From NCBI RefSeq assembly GCF_018502485.1, contig NZ_CP075546.1: 64,000 nucleotides of DNA; one strand, given 5' to 3'. Shown here piece by piece: positions 9,431 to 18,680 of this stretch (position 1 is its first letter; each line of letters starts with the position of its first letter). The DNA comes from Methanospirillum purgamenti (lineage in GTDB: Archaea > Halobacteriota > Methanomicrobia > Methanomicrobiales > Methanospirillaceae). Under the pieces are notes generated by a model. It made no database searches. It was not told where the DNA came from and saw nothing but the letters and a program-made list of their open reading frames with translations. The position numbers were made by a program, and so were the translations under genes.

Positions 9431-9501
9431 TGCTAAAAAATATATATTGAACCGATATTTTCTTTATCTGATAATATTTACATCAGAAAAACCAATTTAT
9501 A

Positions 9502-9945
9502 ATGAAAACAAAATTAGATCAATTTCTCATTATGAATCATATTCAATTCACTATAGTTGAGTCCTGGAATACGAATTCAATTGTCCGATTATATAAGGAA
9601 GCTGGATGGTGGAAAGAAGAGTATTCTCCTGACGAAATTCCCGGCCTTATCAAGGCAAGTTATAGATTCATTGTTGGAATTGATGTAACATCTGGTGAGA
9701 CAATTGCGATGGGGCGTATAATATCTGATGGCATAAGCATAGGTATTATTCAGGATTTATGCGTTCATTCAGATTTCCGTGGTAAGGGAATTGGACAAGT
9801 TCTTCTTCAATTTTTGGTAAATGAGGCTAGAAAAGCTGGTCTTTTAAAAATTATGCTGGTTGCAGAACCAAATACAGAATCATTTTATAAAAAATCATGT
9901 TTTATTTCTAATAAAAACCAGATATTTCTTTTACATTGCAGATAG
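9502..9945 (+). CDS. GNAT-family N-acetyltransferase
   Basis: A 147-residue protein with the GNAT acetyl-CoA fold. Motif A is clear: IIQDLCVHSDFRGKGIGQVLL, containing the R-G-x-G-I-G pyrophosphate-binding loop, and motif B follows (LVAEPNTESFYKKSCF). The substrate cannot be told from sequence. ATG at 9532 is an alternative start; neither has a strong ribosome-binding site. The next gene begins nine bases downstream, suggesting co-transcription. Confidence 0.8.
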   Translation: MKTKLDQFLIMNHIQFTIVESWNTNSIVRLYKEAGWWKEEYSPDEIPGLIKASYRFIVGIDVTSGETIAMGRIISDGISIGIIQDLCVHSDFRGKGIGQVLLQFLVNEARKAGLLKIMLVAEPNTESFYKKSCFISNKNQIFLLHCR

Positions 9946-9954
9946 GATTTTTCA

Positions 9955-10854
9955 ATGAAGTTACATGAAGAAGATTTTCATCCAATTGAAATAGAAGACA
10001 AAGTAATTTTTGATCGCATTTTTAAAAAATATCCAATACAACATTCTGAAAATACATTTGGAACACTGTATTGTTGGCGCTCATATGGTAATTATTCAAT
10101 TTGCGAACATGAAGACTCTCTTATTATTAAAGGCGAAACGGAAAATTACCGATCATATCGTTTTCCCCTGGGTTCATTGAATCCTGAAGTCTTTGAAGCA
10201 ACAATAAAACTTGCTGAGGAGCTTCATGATGATGCTCCTTTATTGATACTAGAGCCATGGCAATTGAGTTGGGTAGAAAAAAACCGACCTGATTTGATTT
10301 TTAAGCAGGATAGAGATTTTTTTGATTATGTGTATCGATCAGATATTCTCGCCACTCTTCCAGGACAGGATTTTCTTACTGTTCGTAAACATCTGAATCG
10401 GTTTAGAAAAAAGTGCCCTTCGACTATAGAACAAATATCCGAAGCTAACATGGATGATGTTTTAGAATTTTTAATTAGATGGTGTGCACAAAGAGAATGC
10501 GATAAGTATACTATTTTAAAACATGAAAAAGAGGCTATCCATGAAGCGATTAATCATTTTTCAGAGCTCAATTTTTCTGGCATTACCGTAAATCCCCGGG
10601 GAGAGATTGGTGCTATTGCGATATTTGAAGAGTTAAACCCGGAAACTGCTGTTGTTCATTATGAAAAAGGTCTTCCGGACTGTGAAGGTATATACAAGGA
10701 AGTAAATTTTCAGACTGCATTACACCTTCAGGATCGGTATAAGTATATTAATCGTGAGAGTGATATGGGAATACCTGGACTTCGCGAAGCAAAGGAACGA
10801 TACCATCCGGATCATATGGTGAAATTGTATTATCTGGAAAAAACTCTTAAATGA
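9955..10854 (+). CDS. DUF2156 / phosphatidylglycerol lysyltransferase-like protein
   Basis: A 299-residue protein of the DUF2156 (LPG synthase C-terminal) family, with a GNAT-like double fold. Early conserved features are 'HSENTFGTLYCWR' and a YRFPLG segment. The second half has FLTVRKHLNRFRKKCP, GAIAIFEELNPETAVVHYEKG and the terminal INRESDMGIPGLREAKERYHPDHMV typical of this family. Members related to MprF transfer amino acids to lipids, but the stand-alone soluble archaeal forms are uncharacterised. Probably an operon with the preceding acetyltransferase. Confidence 0.78.
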   Translation: MKLHEEDFHPIEIEDKVIFDRIFKKYPIQHSENTFGTLYCWRSYGNYSICEHEDSLIIKGETENYRSYRFPLGSLNPEVFEATIKLAEELHDDAPLLILEPWQLSWVEKNRPDLIFKQDRDFFDYVYRSDILATLPGQDFLTVRKHLNRFRKKCPSTIEQISEANMDDVLEFLIRWCAQRECDKYTILKHEKEAIHEAINHFSELNFSGITVNPRGEIGAIAIFEELNPETAVVHYEKGLPDCEGIYKEVNFQTALHLQDRYKYINRESDMGIPGLREAKERYHPDHMVKLYYLEKTLK

Positions 10855-10928
10855 TTTAATTCTTTTTTGCTATCGGAAATATTACTATTAGCCTTGTCTA
10901 TTATTTAATATGGAATAGAACTGACTTT

Positions 10929-10945
10929 TTTCAGGGAACCTGAAA
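10929..10945. other. Perfect 7-bp hairpin between genes
   Basis: TTTCAGG-GAA-CCTGAAA forms a seven-pair stem with a three-base loop, extended by G-T pairs into the flanking T-run. It lies 75 bases after the DUF2156 stop and about 30 bases before the downstream TATA-like box. It may be a 3'-end stabiliser or termination structure. Confidence 0.4.
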
Positions 10946-10970
10946 GAGTGGGATTTTTACAAAAAATGAA

Positions 10971-10987
10971 ACTAAAATTTTTAAACC
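10971..10987 (+). promoter_or_regulatory. Putative promoter of the dockerin-like protein gene
   Basis: ACTAAAATTTTTAAACC resembles an archaeal BRE plus TATA box. Its spacing predicts a transcript start near 11012 and a leader of about 50 bases before ATG at 11060. Prediction by pattern only. Confidence 0.35.
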
Positions 10988-11059
10988 TATCCTGATTGTA
11001 TTTATTATCATTTATACAACTAATTTTATACTTATTACATCAATACTTCATCAGCGTTC

Positions 11060-12481
11060 ATGTCTCCGCTACCGTTAGGTCTCAGGATAATTTTGGTTAT
11101 AGTAATCTTCATAAGTACAGGCATGAATGGATTTTTTGTCTTCGCAGATTACTCAATTGGAACAATAATTGACACAACCGGACCAGTGCGAGATAGTTTT
11201 ACCGGGTTATGGTCTGGGAGTGATGGGAATGGAACAAATGTTACAGGTGTGTATTCTGATTCGCTCATGACAAATGGGGGGTCGTTAACTCTCAATAAAC
11301 ACCTGAGTATGACTGGAAAAGAAACTGTGTCGCCAGTCCTTCAAACTCAAAAAATTATTGGGTATTCTGCCGGAGATACCGGATCCCATCTTATATCCGA
11401 TGATTCTATTTATACATCAACAAATATACTTTCAAATCAATCAAAAGGAACGTTGTGCTTTGGCAATCCCTATGAAGTATCCCAACAATCATTTAAGGGT
11501 CAATCTGCTTCGTTTAGTATTGTAAATGCGAGAGAACTTCAGTTATCTTCTACTGCAAGACATATAGACGGGAATTTAGATTATTCTCTTAACATCGGAA
11601 ACTCTGGCGTTAATAGCACAGACAAGTATACTGAAGGGACAATTATTACCACATTTACCGGTCAATCTTTAACAAATACCGGTGAGATAAAACTTTATGA
11701 CAGGACATTGATTTCCGGCCTGATACGAACATTCAATCGTTTGTATCAGGGTAGTGAAGATCTGAATATCATGGGTTCCTCCTCTGGGGAAGGTTTTGTT
11801 CATGATAAAACAATAGTTGAGAAGTACTACACCAAGAATGAAACTGACACATCTATGGTATCCTCTGGTACAGCAGTGTATTATCAGGACATTATGACAA
11901 ATGGAGGAAATAATGATGAAATTAGATCTACATCAGGATCTGAAAGTATTTCCTCGGAACGAATGGTAACATATACATCAGACGGTGATCGTTCAATTCA
12001 GGCATCTGAACATGCTGTGGCTACGTATTTGAAAGGATCTGAAGAGAATTCAAAGGATCTTTCCTGTGTATTTGCTGGATCACAGTCAACCAATACTACT
12101 CAATCACCATATAAGGAAGCGTCTGCACAGACAGGATTTGCAGGGGTATCATCTGCTCAGATAAGCAGCAGTACCCTCATTCGTGATCCGGAAAACTCAG
12201 ATGCATTAAACCTTGAATATCGTGCGGATATTATGATACCAGTCGGTTTTAATTCGACGTTAATGAAGGAGATGAAAGATCCAGATAATGATGGCAGATT
12301 CGAAGATCTAAACGGGAATGGTCATCTTGATATGCATGATCTGGTTCTTCTCTTCCATAATTTCCGTTGGATTGGTGAAAGTAATCTTTCACTACGTATA
12401 GACTTTAATAAAAATGGTCGTGCTGATTATGCAGATATTGTTACCATTTTCCATTCAATGAATCAAACCCAGTACCAATGA
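11060..12481 (+). CDS. Exported protein with C-terminal dockerin-like Ca2+ repeats
   Basis: A 473-residue protein with an N-terminal signal peptide (ILVIVIFISTGMNGFFVFA). A long Ser/Thr/Asn-rich beta region contains repeated 'MTNGG' and 'YTS' segments. A C-terminal pair of EF-hand-like loops (DLNGNGHLDMHDLVLLFHNF and DFNKNGRADYADIVTIFHSM) has the two-repeat pattern of a type I dockerin. Such domains bind Ca2+ and, in bacteria, cohesins. No cohesin is recognised in the window. Residues about 214-235 (LISGLIRTFNRLYQGSEDL) resemble the C-terminus of the small secreted protein at 18219-18599. Convergent with the CAP-domain gene, four bases apart. Confidence 0.72.
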   Translation: MSPLPLGLRIILVIVIFISTGMNGFFVFADYSIGTIIDTTGPVRDSFTGLWSGSDGNGTNVTGVYSDSLMTNGGSLTLNKHLSMTGKETVSPVLQTQKIIGYSAGDTGSHLISDDSIYTSTNILSNQSKGTLCFGNPYEVSQQSFKGQSASFSIVNARELQLSSTARHIDGNLDYSLNIGNSGVNSTDKYTEGTIITTFTGQSLTNTGEIKLYDRTLISGLIRTFNRLYQGSEDLNIMGSSSGEGFVHDKTIVEKYYTKNETDTSMVSSGTAVYYQDIMTNGGNNDEIRSTSGSESISSERMVTYTSDGDRSIQASEHAVATYLKGSEENSKDLSCVFAGSQSTNTTQSPYKEASAQTGFAGVSSAQISSSTLIRDPENSDALNLEYRADIMIPVGFNSTLMKEMKDPDNDGRFEDLNGNGHLDMHDLVLLFHNFRWIGESNLSLRIDFNKNGRADYADIVTIFHSMNQTQYQ

Positions 12482-12485
12482 AAAA

Positions 12486-13832
12486 TTAAAAAAAGTTTTG
12501 GGTTGCATAAAAAAACTCTCCATCAAATTTTGCTCCGATTCCAACTTTTTCAATTGTTGGATTGATAAGATTTTTATTATGTTCAGGGCTGTTAATCCAT
12601 TCTATCATCATCACATCAGCAATTTCCTCCGGTGTTGTTGGATCAACAAATCCGGTATATGCTTTTCCAATCGTATGACCTGAAGCAATACGGATAATAT
12701 TTTCTGCTATACCTGTTCTGATACTCCCATCATCCATCTTTCGGTTTATATCATATCCAGCCAGTTGTGCCCGACCAGCAGGATCAATTCCTTCCGGAGT
12801 ATAATGGGAGAAATATGATCGCTCAATCATATCCAGAGAATGATCGAATGCAATCTTTCGTAAATCATCATCAAATTCCAATGGACGAAGACCAAGATAT
12901 TCTCTATATTTATTCGTTTTGAGGTAAAGATACCCGGATATTGAATCTGCATATGAATCTGAATAAATATCATCCGGATAGGTAATGGTGACTGGATCAG
13001 AATAAATGAATATATTGTCAGCCTCGTCTGTTTCCTGAATCATTCCTGTATAATCCACAACACTGATGAGATAATAAACTCCTGGAGGCACATATTCAGG
13101 GATGAGATCAACTGATGAACCCTTTTCATTCATATAACTGAGAACAGAAAATGCTCGTTCTTCACGAATCCTATACCCTCCTGATGATAAGTTTTTATCT
13201 GGTGAAAGGATAAATGCGGTTTGATAACTTCCAGCAGTATCTTTGTTTTGATTTATCGTTGAATAGGATATTCGAAGAGGAGATCCAGGCGAGGTCAGAT
13301 TTGTATCGATGGAATCAATTACAATCTGAAGATTTGGATGTCCCCACTTCCATTTTTCTCCTTGATTAATTTTTAGGGGGGTACTTGTTTGAATTCTATT
13401 GTTATGAGTAAAAAATTCCTGTTCATAGGCCTGAATGATTGCTTCAAGATGGTAATCTCCTTCAGTCAGTCCTTTAGGTATAGAAAAAACAAAAGGAATT
13501 TTCCCTCGCTGGCCGGGAGGCATTATTTCTGTTGATTTACTGCCCAGCCAAATGATTTCTTCACCCTGTAATCCATCTTTTTTCAGAATGAAATCTGTTA
13601 CTACATTGGTGGCTGAAATTGGACCATTATTAGAGACGATTATTGAACCGGTTACATCTTCTCCCGTTTTTACCGTTTGCGGATTCTGCAGATCAGATAC
13701 TGAGAGATCTGGTGTAAGATGCATTTCATATTCAAGAACCGAAAGATTAATTGATTCATTTTCTGAAAGTGAACCAGGTATGAATAGTAAGTAAATAATT
13801 AATATGAAAAAAAGTTGTTTCGATCTATTCAT
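12486..13832 (-). CDS. Exported CARDB plus CAP (SCP/PR1) domain protein
   Basis: A 448-residue protein with a signal peptide (MNRSKQLFFILIIYLLFIPGSLS), two CARDB-like beta domains (about residues 40-150 and 165-280) and a C-terminal CAP domain from about residue 300. CAP signatures are present: FSHYTPEG with its histidine, the AENI glutamate, SPEHNKNLINP, and a final FFYATQNFF. CAP domains are secreted proteins of varied or unknown function; prokaryotic ones are often cell-wall associated. ATG at 13832 is preferred to 13886, which would overlap ruvB. Confidence 0.82.
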   Translation of the reverse strand: MNRSKQLFFILIIYLLFIPGSLSENESINLSVLEYEMHLTPDLSVSDLQNPQTVKTGEDVTGSIIVSNNGPISATNVVTDFILKKDGLQGEEIIWLGSKSTEIMPPGQRGKIPFVFSIPKGLTEGDYHLEAIIQAYEQEFFTHNNRIQTSTPLKINQGEKWKWGHPNLQIVIDSIDTNLTSPGSPLRISYSTINQNKDTAGSYQTAFILSPDKNLSSGGYRIREERAFSVLSYMNEKGSSVDLIPEYVPPGVYYLISVVDYTGMIQETDEADNIFIYSDPVTITYPDDIYSDSYADSISGYLYLKTNKYREYLGLRPLEFDDDLRKIAFDHSLDMIERSYFSHYTPEGIDPAGRAQLAGYDINRKMDDGSIRTGIAENIIRIASGHTIGKAYTGFVDPTTPEEIADVMMIEWINSPEHNKNLINPTIEKVGIGAKFDGEFFYATQNFF

Positions 13833-13876
13833 GTAATTAAATATTGATCGCAATACGATACAAGCTTGCAGGAATA

Positions 13877-14890
13877 TCAGGAACAAGATGAAAAATTCTG
13901 CGTGATAACTGAACTCATATGTTCACTTCCTGAAGGAGTGATTATTCTTCCTTGTGGTGTTCGTTTAAGAAAACCAATTCTTATAAGATATGGTTCGTAC
14001 ACATCTTCTATTGTTCTTGGTTCCTCTCCAACAGAAATTGAGATAGTTTTCAGACCAACCGGTCCTCCACCAAAATCATGTGCAATAACTTCTAGAATTC
14101 GTCTATCCAAGACATCCAGTCCCTTTTTATCGACTCCAAGGGCAAAAAGAGCTGAGTTTGCAATTTCTTTGTCTATTGAACCAGATCCTCTGACTATTGC
14201 ATAATCATAAACCCTTCTTAACAGACGGTTTGCTATCCGTGGTGTTCCACGAGATCTCATGGCAATCTCTTCTGCCCCTTCATGAGTTATGGGAATAGCT
14301 AAAATACCAGCAGACCTCGTGATGATAATTTGTAAATCTGCGGGATCGTATAAATCCAGACGAAGAATAATTCCAAACCGATCTCTGAATGGAGATCCCA
14401 GAAGACCAAGTCTTGTTGTTGCTCCAACCAACGTATACCGCTCGAGAGGGAGTTGAATCGTACGGGCAGACGGTCCCTCTCCTATGAGGAGATCGATTGT
14501 GTAATCTTCCATCGCCGGATAGAGAATCTCCTCGATGACAGGTGAGAGTCGGTGGATTTCATCAATAAAAAGGATGTCATGGTCTTTTAACGGAGTTAGA
14601 AGCGCTGCAAGATCTCCTGGCCGATCAAGCACCGGACCACTCGTTGTTTCAATACCTGCTGACATTTCCTGCGCAATGATGTGAGCCAGTGTTGTCTTTC
14701 CGAGCCCTGGCGGGCCTGAAAACAGAATATGATCAAGAGGTTTTTTGCGTTTGATAGCAGATGTGATAGCAACCATCAACGCATCTTTCACTGCTTCTTG
14801 TCCGACAAAATCTTGAAGATATCCAGGTCTGACTGATGGCTCTTCAGTATCTTCATCTCGATTCACTGGGCTTACAAATCTCGTCTGCAT
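13877..14890 (-). CDS. ruvB: Holliday junction branch-migration helicase RuvB
   Basis: A 337-residue AAA+ ATPase, normal length for RuvB. Walker A is GPPGLGKTT (residues 59-67), Walker B is LFIDEIHR, sensor 1 lies in LVGATTR, and the arginine-rich sensor 2 region is RSRGTPRIANRLLRRV. The C-terminal winged helix ends with FLKRTPQGRIITP. It drives branch migration of Holliday junctions with RuvA and is last in the ruvC-ruvA-ruvB operon. These are bacterial genes; most archaea lack them and rely on Hjc and Hel308 instead. Confidence 0.95.
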   Translation of the reverse strand: MQTRFVSPVNRDEDTEEPSVRPGYLQDFVGQEAVKDALMVAITSAIKRKKPLDHILFSGPPGLGKTTLAHIIAQEMSAGIETTSGPVLDRPGDLAALLTPLKDHDILFIDEIHRLSPVIEEILYPAMEDYTIDLLIGEGPSARTIQLPLERYTLVGATTRLGLLGSPFRDRFGIILRLDLYDPADLQIIITRSAGILAIPITHEGAEEIAMRSRGTPRIANRLLRRVYDYAIVRGSGSIDKEIANSALFALGVDKKGLDVLDRRILEVIAHDFGGGPVGLKTISISVGEEPRTIEDVYEPYLIRIGFLKRTPQGRIITPSGSEHMSSVITQNFSSCS

Positions 14891-14896
14891 ATTTCT

Positions 14897-15481
14897 TTAC
14901 TTTTTCCGAAGATGTTTGAGTGCTTCTTTTACCAGTTCTGAAGAATTCATATTGGAATTATAATCTTGAATCTTTTCAATTGCTGCAATACTTTCTTCAT
15001 GGGTATATCCCAATGACTGCAATGCGAGAACAGTATCCTGGATACATGATGAGAGAGTTGAATGACTTGTTGTTTTGATAAATTCCGGAACTTTATTTTG
15101 AAGCTCCAGAATAATACGTTCTGCACCCTTTTTCCCAAGACCCTGAACTTGTGAAAGTTTATCTGGTTTTTTACAAGAGATCGCATCACAGATTTCCTGG
15201 ACTGAAAATTTACTTAATAATGCAAGTCCTGTCTGTGGTCCAATATGAGAAACAGATATCAATAGCCTAAACAATTCAACTTCTTCAGGTGTTTGAAATC
15301 CATACAATGAAATTTGATCCTGTCTGACAATCAATTCAGTATAAAGAATGGTTTCTTTCTGTAATTCAATATGTATCAGATTAGATTCTGGAATTCTGAT
15401 TTTATATCCAAGTCCTCCAGCTTCAACAATTACAAATCCATCTTGTTTATTGAGAACCGGTCCACGTATACGTGCAATCAT
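14897..15481 (-). CDS. ruvA: Holliday junction DNA-binding protein RuvA
   Basis: A 194-residue protein of normal RuvA length and domain order. It has an N-terminal OB fold (MIARIRGPVLNKQDGFVIVEAGGLGYKI), two helix-hairpin-helix motifs in the middle (ISVSHIGPQTGLALLS and LSQVQGLGKKGAERIILEL), and a C-terminal helical domain that contacts RuvB (LQSLGYTHEESIAAIEKI). It binds four-way junctions as a tetramer and loads RuvB. The start overlaps the ruvC stop by four bases; the stop is six bases before ruvB. Confidence 0.95.
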   Translation of the reverse strand: MIARIRGPVLNKQDGFVIVEAGGLGYKIRIPESNLIHIELQKETILYTELIVRQDQISLYGFQTPEEVELFRLLISVSHIGPQTGLALLSKFSVQEICDAISCKKPDKLSQVQGLGKKGAERIILELQNKVPEFIKTTSHSTLSSCIQDTVLALQSLGYTHEESIAAIEKIQDYNSNMNSSELVKEALKHLRKK

Positions 15482-15975
15482 CTATACGTTCTCATCCAGT
15501 TCATGTGGCATAAGGCCAAAGATAATCCATCAGCAGCATCATCAGGTTGTGGTATTTCAGATAATCGGAGCAACCTTGCAATCATCATTTGAATCTGTTT
15601 TTTATCTGCTTTCCCTGATCCAGTTATTGCAAGCTTTACCTGATTTGGAGTATATTCATACACCGGTATGTGATTTTTTGCTGCAGCAAGAAGAATAACT
15701 CCCCGTGCTTCACTCACCTGCATTGCCGTTGTTGTGTTTCTGGAAAAAAATAATTTTTCACAGGAGAGACATGAGGGTTTATATGTTTCGATAAGATCAT
15801 CAATGCCCTCAAATATTGTCAAAAGCCGAATAGAGGTATCTCCAGTCTTTGGGGTTGTCTGAATACATCCCCAGGTATGTGCTATCGGGTAATTATTTTC
15901 TTTTCCGATAAGCCCATATCCACATCTGGCAAAACCAGGATCTATACCCAGTATCGGTTCAAATCCAGTCGTCAA
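15478..15975 (-). CDS. ruvC: Holliday junction resolvase RuvC
   Basis: A 165-residue RNase-H-fold endonuclease that cuts Holliday junctions. The four acidic catalytic residues are visible: D12 (GIDPGFARCGYG), E73 (CEKLFF) and D146/D149 (DDAADGLSLAL). It is slightly shorter than typical bacterial RuvC at the C-terminus. It is first of the ruvCAB block, follows ppk1 by 24 bases on the same strand, and is probably co-transcribed with it. Confidence 0.94.
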   Translation of the reverse strand: MTTGFEPILGIDPGFARCGYGLIGKENNYPIAHTWGCIQTTPKTGDTSIRLLTIFEGIDDLIETYKPSCLSCEKLFFSRNTTTAMQVSEARGVILLAAAKNHIPVYEYTPNQVKLAITGSGKADKKQIQMMIARLLRLSEIPQPDDAADGLSLALCHMNWMRTYR

Positions 15976-15999
15976 AACTTAAATCCCTCAATTGTTTTT

Positions 16000-18162
16000 T
16001 TAAATGTCCACATTCTTGAGGATATCACATTTTGGTTCTTCATGTAGATGGTCATTCCAAAGTCCACGATGTGATATGAGCCATTCCTGGGCATGTATCG
16101 AATTTTCTTCTGAACGAACACGTATGTATGAGCCATCTGATCGAAGCATTCGTTTCTTTACGGTATCCTGTAAATGAATTGGAAGAATGGTAGATATAAT
16201 CTCATTTCTAATTCCCGGGTCAAGTATCGGAAATAATACCTCAATGCGGCGGTTCAGGTTTCTTGGCATGAGATCAGCGCTCCCCATCAGGACAATTTCG
16301 TCTCCACCGTTATGGAAATAATAAATTCTAGAATGTTCGAGGAATCTTCCGACAATACTGGTGACAGTAATGTTATCTGATACTCCGGGTATACCTGGTC
16401 TTAAACAACATATCCCCCTTATCTGAAGATTTATTTTCACCCCGGCCTGTGATGCTCGGTATAATGCCCGGATCATTTCTGCATCCTGAAGGGCATTTAG
16501 TTTTAGTATGATATGTCCATCCTGGTGTTCTTTTTGCCGATGGATTTCACGCTCAATTAGTGAAAGAATACCTCTTCTGATATATTTTGGAGAGACCATG
16601 AGATGATTATATGCCATATAGTTGGAATATCCGGTAAGAGCATTGAAAAGGTTAGAAGCATCAGAAGCGATCTCCGGATCGGCTGTGAAAAGTCCTATAT
16701 CCGTGTATATTCTGGCTGTGGTTGCATTATAATTACCAGAACTCATATGCACATATCTGACAATACCCTCACGTTCACGCCTGACTACAAGACATAATTT
16801 TGCGTGAACTTTCAGCCCCATTATTCCATAGACTACATGGACTCCGGCATGTTCAAGTGCTTTTGCCCAACCTATATTGTTTTCTTCATCAAACCTTGCT
16901 TTCAACTCAACAACAACCGATACTGCCTTTCCATTTTCTCTTGCATCCAATAATGCCCGGATGACCGGAGATTTCGAACCTGACCGATACAAGGTCATTT
17001 TAATAGCAAGAACATCTGGATCATGAGCTGCCTGAAGGACAAATTGCACAACTGGCTGAAAACTTTCATATGGATGAAAAAGCATCATGTCCCTTGCTTT
17101 TATTTTATTGAAAAGATTTGGCTCATTATCAATTCGTTTTGGAACTGATGAAACAAATGGAGTGTCCTTTAAATCAGGCCGATTTAAATCAAGCAGACAC
17201 ATAAGATCTGCCATACCGATAGGACCTCCCAACCGGTAAAACATATGGGGATAATCAGTCATTTTTTCTGCCATCATGGCACAGACTGATTGATCCATCC
17301 ATGATGAGACTTCTATCCGTACTGGTTTTCCTACCCACCGTCTCCCTATAGATTCTTCAACAGCTGTGAGAAGGTCATCCGCCTCATCTTCTTCAATCTC
17401 AATATCAGCATCACGGGTAACCCGGAAAGGATAAGCAGCTCTTACATCCATACCTGGAAAGAGCAGGTCAAGGTTTTCTGCAATAATCTCTTCAAGAAAA
17501 ATAAATTCTGATTTCCCTCGTTCTTCATGTTCCTCATCATCTGTTTTTACTAGAATTAAGCGAGGGAATAATTTATTTGGAATTTTTATCCGTGCAAATA
17601 ACTCTTCTTTTTGTCCTCGCTCACGAAGGATAACTGCTAAGTTCAATGCCAGATTCGAAATAAAAGGGAAGGGATGAGATTTATCAAATGCCAGTGGTGT
17701 TAATACAGGAAATATTTCCTTAATAAAATAATTTCTTAAATATCGTTTTTGCCCTTCATTAAGAGTCTCATATGAGTGAATCAGAATTCCCTCATTTTTC
17801 AGGGCAGGTACTATATCTTCATTCCAAACAGAGACTGACTCTTCAAGAAGTGGGACTAATGCTTTGTATATTGCGTCCAGCTGTTCTCCTGGTGTTAAAC
17901 CATCAGGCGGTGCCTTAATTACTCCTTCTCGTAATTGCTGATGAAGCCCGGATACCCGAATCATAAAGAATTCATCAAGATTATTTGCAAAAATGGAAAG
18001 AAATTTGACCCGTTCGAGAAGCGGATGAGTATGGTCTTTTGCTTCTTCCAATACATGACGGTTGAACTGGATCCAGGAAAGTTCCCGGTTAATATACAGA
18101 GATGGATCTTTCAAGTGATACACTCTGGATATATTTCCTGATATCGTGTTTTCCTCTTCCAT
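16000..18162 (-). CDS. ppk1: Polyphosphate kinase 1
   Basis: A 720-residue PPK1, the normal length, which reversibly transfers ATP gamma-phosphate to polyphosphate. Residues 20-120 form the N domain (YINRELSWIQFNRHVLEEA). The head domain (RIKIPNKLFPRLILV) and two PLD-like catalytic domains follow. The phosphorylated histidine is H453 in KVHAKLCLV, with SSGNYN and the YTDIGLFT segment following. The second HKD-like region contains FHNGGDEIVLMGSADLMPRNL. It should make the polyphosphate granules known in Methanospirillum. Upstream of ruvC, same strand. Confidence 0.95.
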   Translation of the reverse strand: MEEENTISGNISRVYHLKDPSLYINRELSWIQFNRHVLEEAKDHTHPLLERVKFLSIFANNLDEFFMIRVSGLHQQLREGVIKAPPDGLTPGEQLDAIYKALVPLLEESVSVWNEDIVPALKNEGILIHSYETLNEGQKRYLRNYFIKEIFPVLTPLAFDKSHPFPFISNLALNLAVILRERGQKEELFARIKIPNKLFPRLILVKTDDEEHEERGKSEFIFLEEIIAENLDLLFPGMDVRAAYPFRVTRDADIEIEEDEADDLLTAVEESIGRRWVGKPVRIEVSSWMDQSVCAMMAEKMTDYPHMFYRLGGPIGMADLMCLLDLNRPDLKDTPFVSSVPKRIDNEPNLFNKIKARDMMLFHPYESFQPVVQFVLQAAHDPDVLAIKMTLYRSGSKSPVIRALLDARENGKAVSVVVELKARFDEENNIGWAKALEHAGVHVVYGIMGLKVHAKLCLVVRREREGIVRYVHMSSGNYNATTARIYTDIGLFTADPEIASDASNLFNALTGYSNYMAYNHLMVSPKYIRRGILSLIEREIHRQKEHQDGHIILKLNALQDAEMIRALYRASQAGVKINLQIRGICCLRPGIPGVSDNITVTSIVGRFLEHSRIYYFHNGGDEIVLMGSADLMPRNLNRRIEVLFPILDPGIRNEIISTILPIHLQDTVKKRMLRSDGSYIRVRSEENSIHAQEWLISHRGLWNDHLHEEPKCDILKNVDI

Positions 18163-18218
18163 TTTCTTTCCTGAATAATAATGAGGAAAAAGAATAAGTA
18201 ATTGCCGGATGGTAAAAA

Positions 18219-18599
18219 TCAGAGATCTACTCCACTCTCATAGTGGAACGACTTCATAAAGTTTTTAATAAGTCCACTTACTGATGACTTGTCAGAAAAT
18301 GTCATAACTACCGACGGAGTTTGATTGTCACCTCGTGCTTCGATTGATGAACCCGAAAAACCTGTACTGATTCGTCCCGCGTCTGCATATCCTTGCACCG
18401 AAACTCCTAAATCCAGTCCCTCTGTTGCTTCTAATCCATCAGAAGGATATTTAATTCCTGATGTTAACAGAGTTTCATTATTTGCAGAATAATTTGTGAT
18501 GTTTGTTACATTTCCTTCATCAGCATAGATTGGGGTTCCTATTAGGATCAGAGTCGATATCACAAATGATATATAATATAGTTTATGAAGATTTTTCAT
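18219..18599 (-). CDS. Small exported protein sharing a motif with the dockerin-like protein
   Basis: A 126-residue protein with a signal peptide (YYISFVISTLILIGTPIYA). A short Asn/Thr-rich region is followed by a C-terminal domain ending SVSGLIKNFMKSFHYESGVDL. This aligns with LISGLIRTFNRLYQGSEDL in the protein at 11060-12481, suggesting a shared extracellular module. ATG at 18599 is chosen because it begins a normal signal peptide; ATG at 18647 would add a charged leader. No known family was recognised. Confidence 0.62.
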   Translation of the reverse strand: MKNLHKLYYISFVISTLILIGTPIYADEGNVTNITNYSANNETLLTSGIKYPSDGLEATEGLDLGVSVQGYADAGRISTGFSGSSIEARGDNQTPSVVMTFSDKSSVSGLIKNFMKSFHYESGVDL

Positions 18600-18680
18600 A
18601 CCTTTCGTCCTAATCTTGTGTTCTGTACATAATATTGTATGATACATATTGAATTGTTTGTGGTCAATTTCATTCTTATT

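Noticed and set aside
13832..13886. Earlier start of the CAP-domain protein
   Set aside because: It would put extra residues before the signal peptide and overlap ruvB; the signal peptide begins naturally at 13832.
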